Counted from the first letter of the stretch, positions 1-6,369 are shown. The stretch is DNA of 6,418 nt from CAYTCZ01 sp964436315 (GCA_964436315.1 CAYTCZ010000179.1:1-6418); one strand, 5' to 3'. Program-made: numbers and translations. The notes: a model not told the origin generated them from the sequence alone.

Positions 1-1
1 C

Positions 2-286
2 GCGGAGCCTAGCGTCGGCGTCGTTCCCTTCCCAATCAGACCGACGACGCTCGACGAGCAGAACGGCTTGCGGCGGCACCACAGCGTCAGGAGGGCAAAT
101 GGAACCTTCACAGCCCGCAAGAGGCCCGAGTCTGCTTTTGTATCCGACCACATGTTGACCAACTACATGCCGACGACCGTGCCGGACGGCTTTGAATCGA
201 CCCGTTCTCCTCGAGCTCGTCGCATCCGCGATCTGAAGCTTTCGCCCGAACGCGACAACTCGTTCCCTGCGTCTGAGTTGCAATGA
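2..286 (+). CDS. Possible 3' end of an upstream gene (partial, doubtful)
   Basis: This frame is open from the left edge of the window and stops at TGA 284-286, so it could be the last 94 codons of a gene that begins outside. Two things favour it. Its stop overlaps the next start in the four bases ATGA, the usual arrangement for translational coupling. About three quarters of its third codon positions are G or C. Against it, the translation is rich in Arg, Ser, Pro and His, has no domain I recognise, and its second half has noticeably more A/T-ending codons than the first. An internal TTG at 68 could also start a 72-residue version, but no ribosome site supports it. I do not assign a function, and chance openness in GC-rich DNA is quite possible. 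Confidence 0.22.
   Translation, partial: AEPSVGVVPFPIRPTTLDEQNGLRRHHSVRRANGTFTARKRPESAFVSDHMLTNYMPTTVPDGFESTRSPRARRIRDLKLSPERDNSFPASELQ
99..158 (+). CDS. Possible 19-codon leader peptide
   Basis: A strong Shine-Dalgarno sequence (AGGAGGG, 89-95) lies three bases before the ATG at 99-101; its core AGGAGG lies four bases away. The frame runs 19 codons to TGA 156-158 and would encode MEPSQPARGPSLLLYPTTC. It is out of frame with the 2-286 frame and ends 124 nt before the large membrane gene, so it could be a leader peptide. The spacing is somewhat short, the peptide has no run of one amino acid that would suggest attenuation, and nothing else supports it. Confidence 0.15.
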   Translation: MEPSQPARGPSLLLYPTTC

Positions 287-2781
287 GCTCCAGCCCACGA
301 GAGCTCGACGCGAGCGCGAGCGCCACCTACGGCGAGAGCGTCGGCTGGCGGCCAGAGCGGCCTCGCTGGACGCCAGGCCGATTCTTGATTTCCTGGCTCG
401 TCGTGGCGCTGTCAGTGCTCGTCGCAGGTCTGGTCGTGCCCGGGTTCAGCATCGACTCATTGCTCGGAGCACTTGCCGTCGCGCTCGTGATCTCGCTCCT
501 GAACGCTCTCGTGCCGCCGGTGATCGCTTCAGCCCGACTGCCGCTGCCGATCGTCTCGGGCTTTCTGCTGATGCTCTTCGCGAACGCGTACCTACTCTTG
601 CTCGCCGAGGAGATCAGCCAGGGCGCCCAGGAAGTTCGCTCCTTCTGGGCCGCGTTCGCGGCGTCGTTCGTGATGTCGGCAACGATGGTCGTTCTGGAGG
701 TGATCTTCGGAACGAACGACGACGCGACCTTCGACGCGAAGGTGATCCGGCGGGTGGCGCACCGTCAGGGCGGTGTCGAGACGACCGACGTGCCCGGGCT
801 GATCATTCTCGAGATCGACGGGCTCTCCCACTCGGTCCTCCAACGGGCGATGCGGGACGGGCACGCACCCGTCATGGCCTCCTGGCTCGCGGACAAGTCG
901 CATCGACTTGCAGAATGGGAGACCGACCTCTCCTCACAGACCGGCGCGAGCCAGGCGGGCATCCTCCTCGGCGCCAACGGGAACATTCCTGCCTTTCGCT
1001 GGGTGGAGAAGGAGACCGGCCGCATGGTGGCCTGCTCGGCACCGGCCGATTGTGCGGAGATCGAGCGCGAACGAGCAACAGGTCGTGGCCTCCTCACGAA
1101 CGGCGGCGCGAGCCGGGGCAACCTCCTCTCCGGCGAAGCCGACGAGGTGATCCTCACCGTCAGCCGGATGGCGGCGGAGTTTCGCGCCAACCCGGGTTAC
1201 CGCGCCTTCTTCTCGGTCGGCCACAACGTGACGCGGACGCTCGTCCTCTTCTTCTGGGAGGTCGTGCTCGAGTGGAGCGCGGCGATTCGGGCGAGGCGAC
1301 GCAACGTGCGCCCGCGCGGGCACCGCGGCGGTCTCTATCCCTTCATGCGCGCCGCGATGTGCGTCGTCCTCCGCGACCTGATCGTCTTCGGAGTGCTCGC
1401 CGACATGATGCGCGGCAAGCCGGCCGTCTACGCGACCTTCTCGAGCTACGACGAGGTGGCTCACCACTCTGGCCTCGAGCGGGCCGACACCCTGGAGGCC
1501 CTGCGCAAAGTCGATCAGGCCTTCGGGCGGATTGCCCAGGCGCGCCGGTTCGCCCCCCGCCCCTACGAGATCATTGTCCTCTCCGACCACGGCCAAACCC
1601 AGGGAGCGACCTTCAAGCAGCGCAACGGCTACTCCCTAGAGGAGCTCGTGCACCGCTCGCTGGAGACAGGACCGAGCGTCGTCGGTGGGGGCAGTGGCGA
1701 CGAGACCAACTCGATGGTCGGGCGGGCAATCGACGAAGCCACCGGTCGCAGCGCCCGCAAGGCGGCCCGAGAGAGGGAACGAGAGCAGAAGCTCCCGACT
1801 GACTCTGTCGCCGTCCTCGGATCGGGCAATCTCGGCCTCATCTACCTGCTCGAGGAGAACCGACGTCTTACCAAGGAGGAGATCGACGAGCGCCATCCCC
1901 GACTCCTGCAGACGTTGCGCGCACATCCGCATATCGGCTGGCTGCTCGTACGCTCGGCGACAGACGGCCCGCTCGCGCTGGGGCCCAGCGGCGTGCACTA
2001 CCTCGCTGACGGCCGCGTCGAGGGCGACGATCCGCTCGCGCTCTTCTCGGCGAGCGCCCCCAAGCATCTCCTACGCACGGACGGATACAAAAACGTCGCC
2101 GACATCACGGTCGGCAGCTTCTACGACCCGATGCTGGACGAGGGCTGTGCGTTCGAAGAACTGATCTCGTTCCACGGTGGCCTCGGTGGCCCGCAGACGC
2201 GGCCGTTTCTCCTTCACCCGGCCGAACTTCCGCTCCCGCCGAAGCAGATCATCGGGGCCGAGGCGGTGCACGGGTTGCTGCGAAGCTGGCGGGCAACACT
2301 CCAAGGAGACTCAGCCGTCGCGCTGCCTCCCTCAGATGCCGACCTGGCCGCGCTCGAGGCCGAGTCCCCACCAGCACGAAGACCGCGCAGCATCACGGTC
2401 ATCGCCATCCTCGCGGTCCTGCAGGCGCTCGCAGTCCTCGCTCTCGGCGTTGGTCTCATCGCGGTCGGCGACGATCCCTCGGTCCTCGCCGAGTTCGACG
2501 GCAGCAGCAGCCTGCGCATCGCCTCCGGCACCGTGCTGATCGTCCTCAGCTTCGCCCTGCTCCTTGTCGCCGGCTTCCTGTGGCGCGGCGCCGTCTGGGC
2601 ACGCCTGGTGATCGCGGGTATCGAGCTCATCAACATCGGCACCGGCGTCCAGCAGACGCTCAACCAGCCCGGCACGGCCTTCTGGAGCGCTCTCTGGCAA
2701 ATCGGGGTCGGGCTTCTCGTCTTGGCCCTGCTCTACAGCAGCCGGAGCGACGCGTTCTTCAGACGCGCTCGCCCCGGGTGA
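283..2781 (+). CDS. Membrane-anchored alkaline-phosphatase-superfamily phosphodiesterase with holin-like N-terminus
   Basis: This 832-residue protein has three parts. Residues 34-142 form four hydrophobic helices (about 34-54, 60-80, 86-108, 122-142) like the small four-helix 'phage holin family' domain of actinobacteria. Residues about 170-670 are a type I phosphodiesterase/nucleotide pyrophosphatase domain of the alkaline phosphatase superfamily with the full two-metal site visible: D179 (EIDG), nucleophile T220 (SSQTGAS), D390 and H394 (SSYDEVAHH), D435-H436 (LSDHG) and H631 (SFHGG). Residues 704-820 hold about four more helices and end in a short Arg-rich tail. A metal-dependent phosphodiester or phosphomonoester hydrolase at the membrane is therefore likely; the substrate is unknown, with lipid, polyprenyl or nucleotide phosphates all possible. 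ATG 283 is the first usable start, because TGA at 274-276 closes the frame upstream. There is no clear Shine-Dalgarno site, which would fit ATGA coupling to an upstream gene. Holin naming reflects helix resemblance, not proven lysis. Confidence 0.9.
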   Translation: MSSSPRELDASASATYGESVGWRPERPRWTPGRFLISWLVVALSVLVAGLVVPGFSIDSLLGALAVALVISLLNALVPPVIASARLPLPIVSGFLLMLFANAYLLLLAEEISQGAQEVRSFWAAFAASFVMSATMVVLEVIFGTNDDATFDAKVIRRVAHRQGGVETTDVPGLIILEIDGLSHSVLQRAMRDGHAPVMASWLADKSHRLAEWETDLSSQTGASQAGILLGANGNIPAFRWVEKETGRMVACSAPADCAEIERERATGRGLLTNGGASRGNLLSGEADEVILTVSRMAAEFRANPGYRAFFSVGHNVTRTLVLFFWEVVLEWSAAIRARRRNVRPRGHRGGLYPFMRAAMCVVLRDLIVFGVLADMMRGKPAVYATFSSYDEVAHHSGLERADTLEALRKVDQAFGRIAQARRFAPRPYEIIVLSDHGQTQGATFKQRNGYSLEELVHRSLETGPSVVGGGSGDETNSMVGRAIDEATGRSARKAAREREREQKLPTDSVAVLGSGNLGLIYLLEENRRLTKEEIDERHPRLLQTLRAHPHIGWLLVRSATDGPLALGPSGVHYLADGRVEGDDPLALFSASAPKHLLRTDGYKNVADITVGSFYDPMLDEGCAFEELISFHGGLGGPQTRPFLLHPAELPLPPKQIIGAEAVHGLLRSWRATLQGDSAVALPPSDADLAALEAESPPARRPRSITVIAILAVLQALAVLALGVGLIAVGDDPSVLAEFDGSSSLRIASGTVLIVLSFALLLVAGFLWRGAVWARLVIAGIELINIGTGVQQTLNQPGTAFWSALWQIGVGLLVLALLYSSRSDAFFRRARPG

Positions 2782-2817
2782 GGCCGGATCGCCGGTCAGT
2801 CGTCCGCGGCGGGGCGA
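2769..2817. terminator. Possible bidirectional terminator between convergent genes
   Basis: TCGCCCCG (2769-2776) and CGGGGCGA (2810-2817) are perfect 8-base inverted repeats around a 33-nt interior that itself contains CCGG-ATCG-CCGG (2783-2794). They span the stop codons of the two convergent genes, which lie only 14 nt apart. There is no T-run on either side and the loop is long, so this is a weak candidate for a GC-rich terminator without a U-tract. Confidence 0.25.
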
Positions 2818-3665
2818 TGTCTGCCTGTGCTGGTCGGGTTCGGGGTCTCTGCTTGACCCGCTCCATCGTGCGCACCTTTGAGCGGAGAGGGAAGATGGGG
2901 TGCGCCACCGACGAGGTCTTGGAACCGGCGCTCGAAGCGAACTGGCCAGCCGACCCGGTAGCGCTCTTTGGCCTTCGCCAGCTTCTTCTCACCCTTCCGG
3001 AAGGCCCAGCGCACGTACCAGGGCCTTCCCGCGTTGCTTCGGTAGAACCATCGCGCCCAGGGGGAGGTCGGCTTGGCCAGCCGGATGGCTCCGATCGTGC
3101 CGATCAGCGGCACGAAGACGCTCACCACCCCGAAGAGGAGCTTCCCCTTGAGCAGGGTCAGGAACACCCAGAAGACGTGGAAGGCGATGGCGATCGAGAA
3201 GAGCGCAGTCGAGTCGGTTTCGTCCCGCTCGCTGACACCGATCGGACTGGCTCCGACCAGGATGAGGCCGCCGACGAGGACGGCGATGATCGTGGCGTCG
3301 ATCGAGCTGCGTCCTTCCTCCGACCAGTAGACATCGTCGAGGTAGAACCAAAGGGCGAACTCATCCAGCGTCAGTGCCGCGCCGACGCCGAAGCAGATCG
3401 CGAGCACACCGGTCGCGATCCGCCCGGGCTGGAGGGCGAACATGACGAGACCAGCGCCCAACATCAGGAAGATTCCGACGACGAGGTGGTGGACATGCAC
3501 GCCGCCGGTGCTTGCGCTTCCGAGGCCGTGGATGCGGGCGAGGCGGGTGTAGAGGCGGGTGAGAGCGAAGGCGATCAGGAAAGCAACGAGGAGCAGAAAC
3601 AGCGGTTCCTTCCCCGCGTCGAAGATCTGCTCCTCATACCCCGGGACAGCGTCAAGAATCCCCAT
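2796..3665 (-). CDS. Six-helix integral membrane protein with HVHH motif, function unknown
   Basis: This 289-residue protein has hydrophobic helices at about residues 21-37, 59-77, 83-100, 125-140, 154-171 and 176-195, followed by a basic, probably cytoplasmic tail of about 90 residues (RWFYRSNAGRPWYVRWAFRK and onward). Between helices 1 and 2 sits a Gly/His-rich motif, GGVHVHH (54-60), with H46 just before. After helix 3 comes an acidic/aromatic stretch, DEFALWFYLDDVYW (101-114). His and Asp clusters at membrane edges could bind a metal, but this is inference. The pattern resembles unnamed actinobacterial integral membrane proteins, and I know of no assigned function. The start is well supported: GAGGAG lies 8 nt before ATG 3665. 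This minus-strand frame is preferred over a long + frame opposite it because it gives a coherent membrane protein. It converges on the phosphodiesterase gene. It may be expressed on its own or at low level from the upstream minus-strand genes 275 nt away. Confidence 0.85.
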   Translation of the reverse strand: MGILDAVPGYEEQIFDAGKEPLFLLLVAFLIAFALTRLYTRLARIHGLGSASTGGVHVHHLVVGIFLMLGAGLVMFALQPGRIATGVLAICFGVGAALTLDEFALWFYLDDVYWSEEGRSSIDATIIAVLVGGLILVGASPIGVSERDETDSTALFSIAIAFHVFWVFLTLLKGKLLFGVVSVFVPLIGTIGAIRLAKPTSPWARWFYRSNAGRPWYVRWAFRKGEKKLAKAKERYRVGWPVRFERRFQDLVGGAPHLPSPLKGAHDGAGQAETPNPTSTGRHRPAADD

Positions 3666-3673
3666 TGCTAAAT

Positions 3674-3679
3674 CTCCTC
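3674..3679 (-). promoter_or_regulatory. Ribosome binding site of the HVHH membrane protein
   Basis: On the minus strand GAGGAG lies 8 nt before ATG 3665. It fixes the start of the membrane protein gene. It overlaps by three bases a perfect 12-bp palindrome (3677-3688), so anything that binds or folds there could block ribosome entry. Confidence 0.75.
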
Positions 3680-3688
3680 ATATATGAG
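3677..3688. promoter_or_regulatory. 12-bp perfect palindrome CTCATATATGAG, possible operator
   Basis: CTCATATATGAG reads the same on both strands and is an AT-rich island in GC-rich surroundings. It sits just upstream of, and partly inside, the ribosome site of the minus-strand membrane protein gene. A dimeric repressor site would fit this position. No second copy is obvious elsewhere in the window, and no regulator gene is present, so the role is inferred from position and symmetry only. Confidence 0.35.
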
Positions 3689-3920
3689 CGCCGCGGCGAC
3701 TGCGATCACATGGATCGTTAGCAAACTGGGCGTGATCGAGGAACCGTTGATAATCGAACGCGCATTCACCGGTTGAAGCCAGCGCAAGCTCGTACGGGGA
3801 GCAAAGGATTCGTCTCGCGCCGATCAACATCATGACGAAGGCCATACAGAACGGGTCCATCCCAGCGCAGGAGGTGCCGCACCCGCAGACAGATCGGGCG
3901 GCACTCCACTGACGCGGCAA
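3678..3920 (-). CDS. Doubtful 80-codon Cys-rich ORF in the spacer
   Basis: The 275-nt spacer between the two minus-strand genes holds one sizeable minus-strand frame, from TTG 3920 to TGA 3678-3680, 12 nt before the membrane protein gene. The translation has seven Cys in 80 residues (CGCGTSC at 12-18, then single Cys) and a hydrophobic patch MAFVMMLIGA (26-35). No Shine-Dalgarno precedes the TTG or the internal ATG codons. Third positions are less G/C-biased than in the confident genes. A GC-rich hairpin (3874-3904) lies within its 5' part. I recognise no family. It could be a small real gene, a decayed remnant, or chance. Confidence 0.2.
   Translation of the reverse strand: MPRQWSAARSVCGCGTSCAGMDPFCMAFVMMLIGARRILCSPYELALASTGECAFDYQRFLDHAQFANDPCDRSRRGAHI
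3874..3904 (-). terminator. GC-rich hairpin downstream of the binding-protein gene
   Basis: GTGCCGC (3874-3880) and GCGGCAC (3898-3904) form a perfect 7-bp stem with a 17-nt interior. A few inner G-C pairs are possible on the minus strand with one bulged T. It begins 36 nt after the stop codon of the sugar-binding-protein gene, a usual place for a terminator. No T-run follows, so it would be of the GC-rich type without U-tract. Confidence 0.35.
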
Positions 3921-3940
3921 GGCTGATGAATGACGGGAAC

Positions 3941-5251
3941 TCAGGATCGATCGGCGATCTCGAAACCCGCGTCGATGATCCGAACCGTCGAGGGGAAGTC
4001 GCGCGTTTGGATGAAGTTCAGCATGCCTTCTCGAAACGTGCCCTCTCCCACCTCGACCGGCATGAGATCGGAGCCGTCAAAGCCAATGAGAGACGCCTCC
4101 GCGATGAGCTGCGCAACTCGCCGGTCAAACGAGTCGGTGTAGGTCGCGGGGTCGAAATCGCGGTGCGGAGAGATGTAGCCACCCTGGGCTGCCCAGGGCT
4201 CGCCCGACTCTGGCGAGGCCAGGTACTCGAGCAGCATTATGACCTCCTCCCGCTCGTCGAACGCGGCGGCCGTATCGCCTCCAACGAGTGCGGCGTTGCC
4301 GACGTCCGCGTCGAGGATCGGCAGCGGGAAAAAGTCAATATCGCCGTCCGGACCGATCGTGGTTCCTGCCGGCAGCGAACTCCTCCAGAAGCTCGGAACA
4401 TGGTTCAGAAAACACCCCGGGGGATCCGTAAAGAGTGGCTCACCGGCGCGGTTCCACAGAGTCCCGAGAATCCCGCGCCGACCGTTGAACGTCTGACCCG
4501 GAGCCAGCGTCGCCTGTTCGAACAGCGAAAACGCCTCTTCAATGCGAGGATCATCGAAGGGGATCTCGCCTTGAACCCAGCCGGCGTATACCTCACGGCC
4601 GACGCTATGCAGGACGATATCCTCGATCCAATCGGTCGCCGGCCAGCCGCTCTCGCCGCCGAGCGCTCGGACACCGAAGCACCAGGGTCGGACCCCGTGC
4701 GCCCTCATCGTTTCAGTAAGCATGGAGAGTTCTTCCCAGGTCTCCGGAATCGCGTAGCCGAACTCCTCGAAGAGCGCAGGGCTGTACCAGACCAGGCTCT
4801 TCATATTGGCGGCAACGAAGACACCGAAGAGCTCGCCGTCGACCTCGCCAAGTTGGCGCACGCCCGGAGCGTAGTTCTCGTCGACGACGGCGGCAACGTC
4901 AGCAGAGAGGGGAACGAGATCGCCTGCCCGAGCGAGTTCCTCGATTAGAGCCGGTTGGGGAAAGAGGGCAATATCAGGAGGATCTCCCTCGCTCACCCGG
5001 CCCCTGAGATCGTCCACGAAGTTGTCGCTCCCGGTTAGACGGACGGTGATTCCGGTCTGCTCCTCGAAGACGTCGAGCGACGCCCTGAGGCCGGCCGGCG
5101 CACCAACGGCGAAAACGGTCACCTCCTCCCCGCCCTCACTCGTCGACTCAGCGTTCCCGCAACCCACCACGACAAAAGCGAATGTCGCGAGCGCTACCGC
5201 GAAGGCCAACGGGAGCTTCCGTCGGAGCTCAGCTTCTGGTCTGCGCCGCAT
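3941..5251 (-). CDS. ABC-transporter sugar-binding lipoprotein (family 1, AglE-like)
   Basis: This is a 436-residue periplasmic-type binding protein anchored outside the membrane. A basic start (MRRR, RRK), hydrophobic stretch 13-29 and lipobox VVGC (Cys31) mark a lipoprotein signal peptide. The mature part has the features of family 1 extracellular solute-binding proteins: the first strand EEVTVFAVG (42-50), the region DPPDIALFPQP (90-100), the segment ANMKSLVWYSPALFEEFGY (148-166), ETWEEL (170-175), and a Trp-rich stretch WPATDWIED (203-211). Those last segments recall alpha-glucoside-binding AglE-type proteins, so a glucoside or other oligosaccharide ligand is likely but not proven. ATG 5251 is the first possible start, because TGA at 5279-5281 closes the frame and no start codon lies between. 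GAGG abuts the ATG too closely to be a normal ribosome site. The start lies 23 nt inside the end of the DUF389 gene, suggesting translational coupling. No permease or ATPase gene is present on either side. Confidence 0.9.
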   Translation of the reverse strand: MRRRPEAELRRKLPLAFAVALATFAFVVVGCGNAESTSEGGEEVTVFAVGAPAGLRASLDVFEEQTGITVRLTGSDNFVDDLRGRVSEGDPPDIALFPQPALIEELARAGDLVPLSADVAAVVDENYAPGVRQLGEVDGELFGVFVAANMKSLVWYSPALFEEFGYAIPETWEELSMLTETMRAHGVRPWCFGVRALGGESGWPATDWIEDIVLHSVGREVYAGWVQGEIPFDDPRIEEAFSLFEQATLAPGQTFNGRRGILGTLWNRAGEPLFTDPPGCFLNHVPSFWRSSLPAGTTIGPDGDIDFFPLPILDADVGNAALVGGDTAAAFDEREEVIMLLEYLASPESGEPWAAQGGYISPHRDFDPATYTDSFDRRVAQLIAEASLIGFDGSDLMPVEVGEGTFREGMLNFIQTRDFPSTVRIIDAGFEIADRS

Positions 5252-6356
5252 CCTCGAATTCCGATCGGTGCTTGACGCTCACGTCGACCTCTGCGAGCCC
5301 CTCGCGGTCGGCGATTAGTTCGGCGAGGCGCCACGCAGGCACCGGATCCGTCGGAGAGGCAACGGTGATATCGACCGTTCCGCGGCTCCCGTCACGGTTG
5401 GTCTCGACCGCCACGATCTCTGCCTCCGGATCCCAGAGAGGCACCGCATCGACGACCGCCCGCTCGAACCGCTCGTCCTCAACGACTTGACGTGTGTGTA
5501 GAGCGAGCGGAACGGAGACGGCGACGCCCGCCGCGAGGGTGATCGCGAGCCCAACTCGAACCCGGTGCTTCGAGAATCCAACGACATCTCGGTCGACGAA
5601 ACCAGTGGCGAGGAAGACAGCGGCTGCCGACAGGATGATCGCAACCAAGTTGGTCGAGAAGAGGAGGAGCGCGCCCTCGGCGTCGCTCGTGGCGCCAAGT
5701 TGAAGCGAGATCCCCGCAGTTGCGAGGGGCGGGACAAGGGCCACCGCGATGGCGACACCCGGTAGCGCGGACGCCGCCCCGCGGTCGGTGAGGATGTAGG
5801 CGGCGGCGGCTCCGGCCGCGATGGCAATGCCGAGGTCCAGGAGGCCCGGTGAGGTTCGGGCAAGAAGTTGATCGGTCAGTTCGTCCGCGGTGACCGGACC
5901 GGCCCCAACCAGCGAGACCAACCAGGCTACGCCGATCGCCGCCAGGGTCCCGCCGAGGATGATTGATACCGATTCGGCGAGCCGCGCAGCCTGCCCGCTG
6001 ACCAGCGCGGCGGCGGCGGCGAGGATCGGGGTCATGAGCGGCGCAACGAGCATCGCGCCGATGACGACGGCCGCCGAATTCGAGAGGAGGCCGAAGGCCG
6101 CGATCATCGACGAGAGAACGATGAGAACGGTGAAACGCTTCAGATATGGGAAGCGCCGATCGTGCTCGAAGAAGAGGTCCTCGAGAACTCGGTGCCTCTC
6201 CTCGACCGTCCATCTCCGCCGCGGGCGCCGCGCGCCGAAAAGGTCGCCGAGCGGGGTAAGACTGCGTCGCCTTCGCTCGCCTGCTTCTGACTCGGTAGAC
6301 GCTTCCGACTCGCCCTCAGCGGGAAGGCCTTCGTCCTTGCGTTTGGATGCATCCAT
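5229..6356 (-). CDS. DUF389 family membrane protein
   Basis: This 375-residue protein belongs to the DUF389 (TIGR00341-like) membrane family, whose function is not established. The family signature is two similar membrane-embedded segments, SNSAAVVIGAMLVAPLMTPI (92-111) and GVAIAVALVPPLATAGI (200-216), both with G-A-hydrophobic-P motifs, suggesting a repeated fold with two re-entrant or helix-break elements. About seven hydrophobic segments occur at 73-91, 95-118, 128-150, 172-190, 195-215, 226-251 and 266-286. The first 50 residues are charged and low in complexity (acidic, then an Arg-rich GARRPRRR). A soluble C-terminal domain (290-375) with strand-like stretches follows, resembling the small alpha/beta domain some members carry. 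ATG 6356 is supported by AGGTGG 7 nt upstream. The frame stays open to the window edge but contains no other start codon there. The 3' end overlaps the sugar-binding-protein gene by 23 nt. Transport or sensing is plausible, not shown. Confidence 0.88.
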   Translation of the reverse strand: MDASKRKDEGLPAEGESEASTESEAGERRRRSLTPLGDLFGARRPRRRWTVEERHRVLEDLFFEHDRRFPYLKRFTVLIVLSSMIAAFGLLSNSAAVVIGAMLVAPLMTPILAAAAALVSGQAARLAESVSIILGGTLAAIGVAWLVSLVGAGPVTADELTDQLLARTSPGLLDLGIAIAAGAAAAYILTDRGAASALPGVAIAVALVPPLATAGISLQLGATSDAEGALLLFSTNLVAIILSAAAVFLATGFVDRDVVGFSKHRVRVGLAITLAAGVAVSVPLALHTRQVVEDERFERAVVDAVPLWDPEAEIVAVETNRDGSRGTVDITVASPTDPVPAWRLAELIADREGLAEVDVSVKHRSEFEDAAQTRS

Positions 6357-6361
6357 ATGGA
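6344..6361. repeat. Two overlapping palindromes at the DUF389 start codon
   Basis: TGGATGCATCCA (6344-6355) and TCCATATGGA (6352-6361) are perfect palindromes of 12 and 10 bp that share TCCA and flank or cover ATG 6356. They could form alternative small hairpins in the RNA or a protein site. Part of this sequence is coding, so the symmetry may be accidental. Confidence 0.4.
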
Positions 6362-6363
6362 GA

Positions 6364-6369
6364 CCACCT
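6364..6369 (-). promoter_or_regulatory. Ribosome binding site of the DUF389 gene
   Basis: On the minus strand AGGTGG lies 7 nt before ATG 6356 and decides this start, since the frame remains open upstream. The bases between it and the ATG (GGTCTCC, overlapping the site) can pair with GGAGGACC further up the leader, with one bulge. Confidence 0.6.

Noticed and set aside
11..51. Imperfect hairpin AGCGTCG/CGACGCT near the left edge
   Set aside because: The 7-bp stem has a 27-nt loop, no T-run, and lies within a frame open from the edge; it could equally be chance in CG-rich DNA.
155..183. TTGACC as a possible -35 box before the phosphodiesterase
   Set aside because: No -10-like sequence lies at 16-18 nt spacing.
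283..790. Interpretation of the holin-like N-terminus as a prophage lysis gene
   Set aside because: There is no endolysin or other phage gene nearby, and the helices are fused to an enzyme; the resemblance is to a membrane anchor domain found in chromosomal actinobacterial proteins.
915..1802. Long alternative frames inside the phosphodiesterase (915-1802 on +, 934-1596 on -)
   Set aside because: Both are Arg/Pro/Gly- or Ala/Val/Gly/Glu-rich shadows of a gene whose catalytic motifs are fully visible in the 283-2781 frame.
2580..3671. A 363-codon + strand open frame opposite the HVHH membrane protein
   Set aside because: Its product is a low-complexity, charged sequence with no domain. It overlaps the end of the phosphodiesterase and lies opposite a coherent six-helix protein with a good ribosome site.
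3684..3776. A 30-codon + strand frame starting inside the palindrome (MSAAATAITWIVSKL...)
   Set aside because: There is no ribosome site before the ATG, and the product is too short for any other support.
3869..3876. Perfect AGGAGGT Shine-Dalgarno-like sequence on the + strand in the spacer
   Set aside because: No ATG, GTG or TTG follows at a usable distance, so it is a chance match.
3926..4948. A 340-codon + strand open frame opposite the sugar-binding-protein gene
   Set aside because: The opposite strand encodes a clear lipoprotein with recognisable family motifs; this frame is its GC-driven mirror and resembles nothing.
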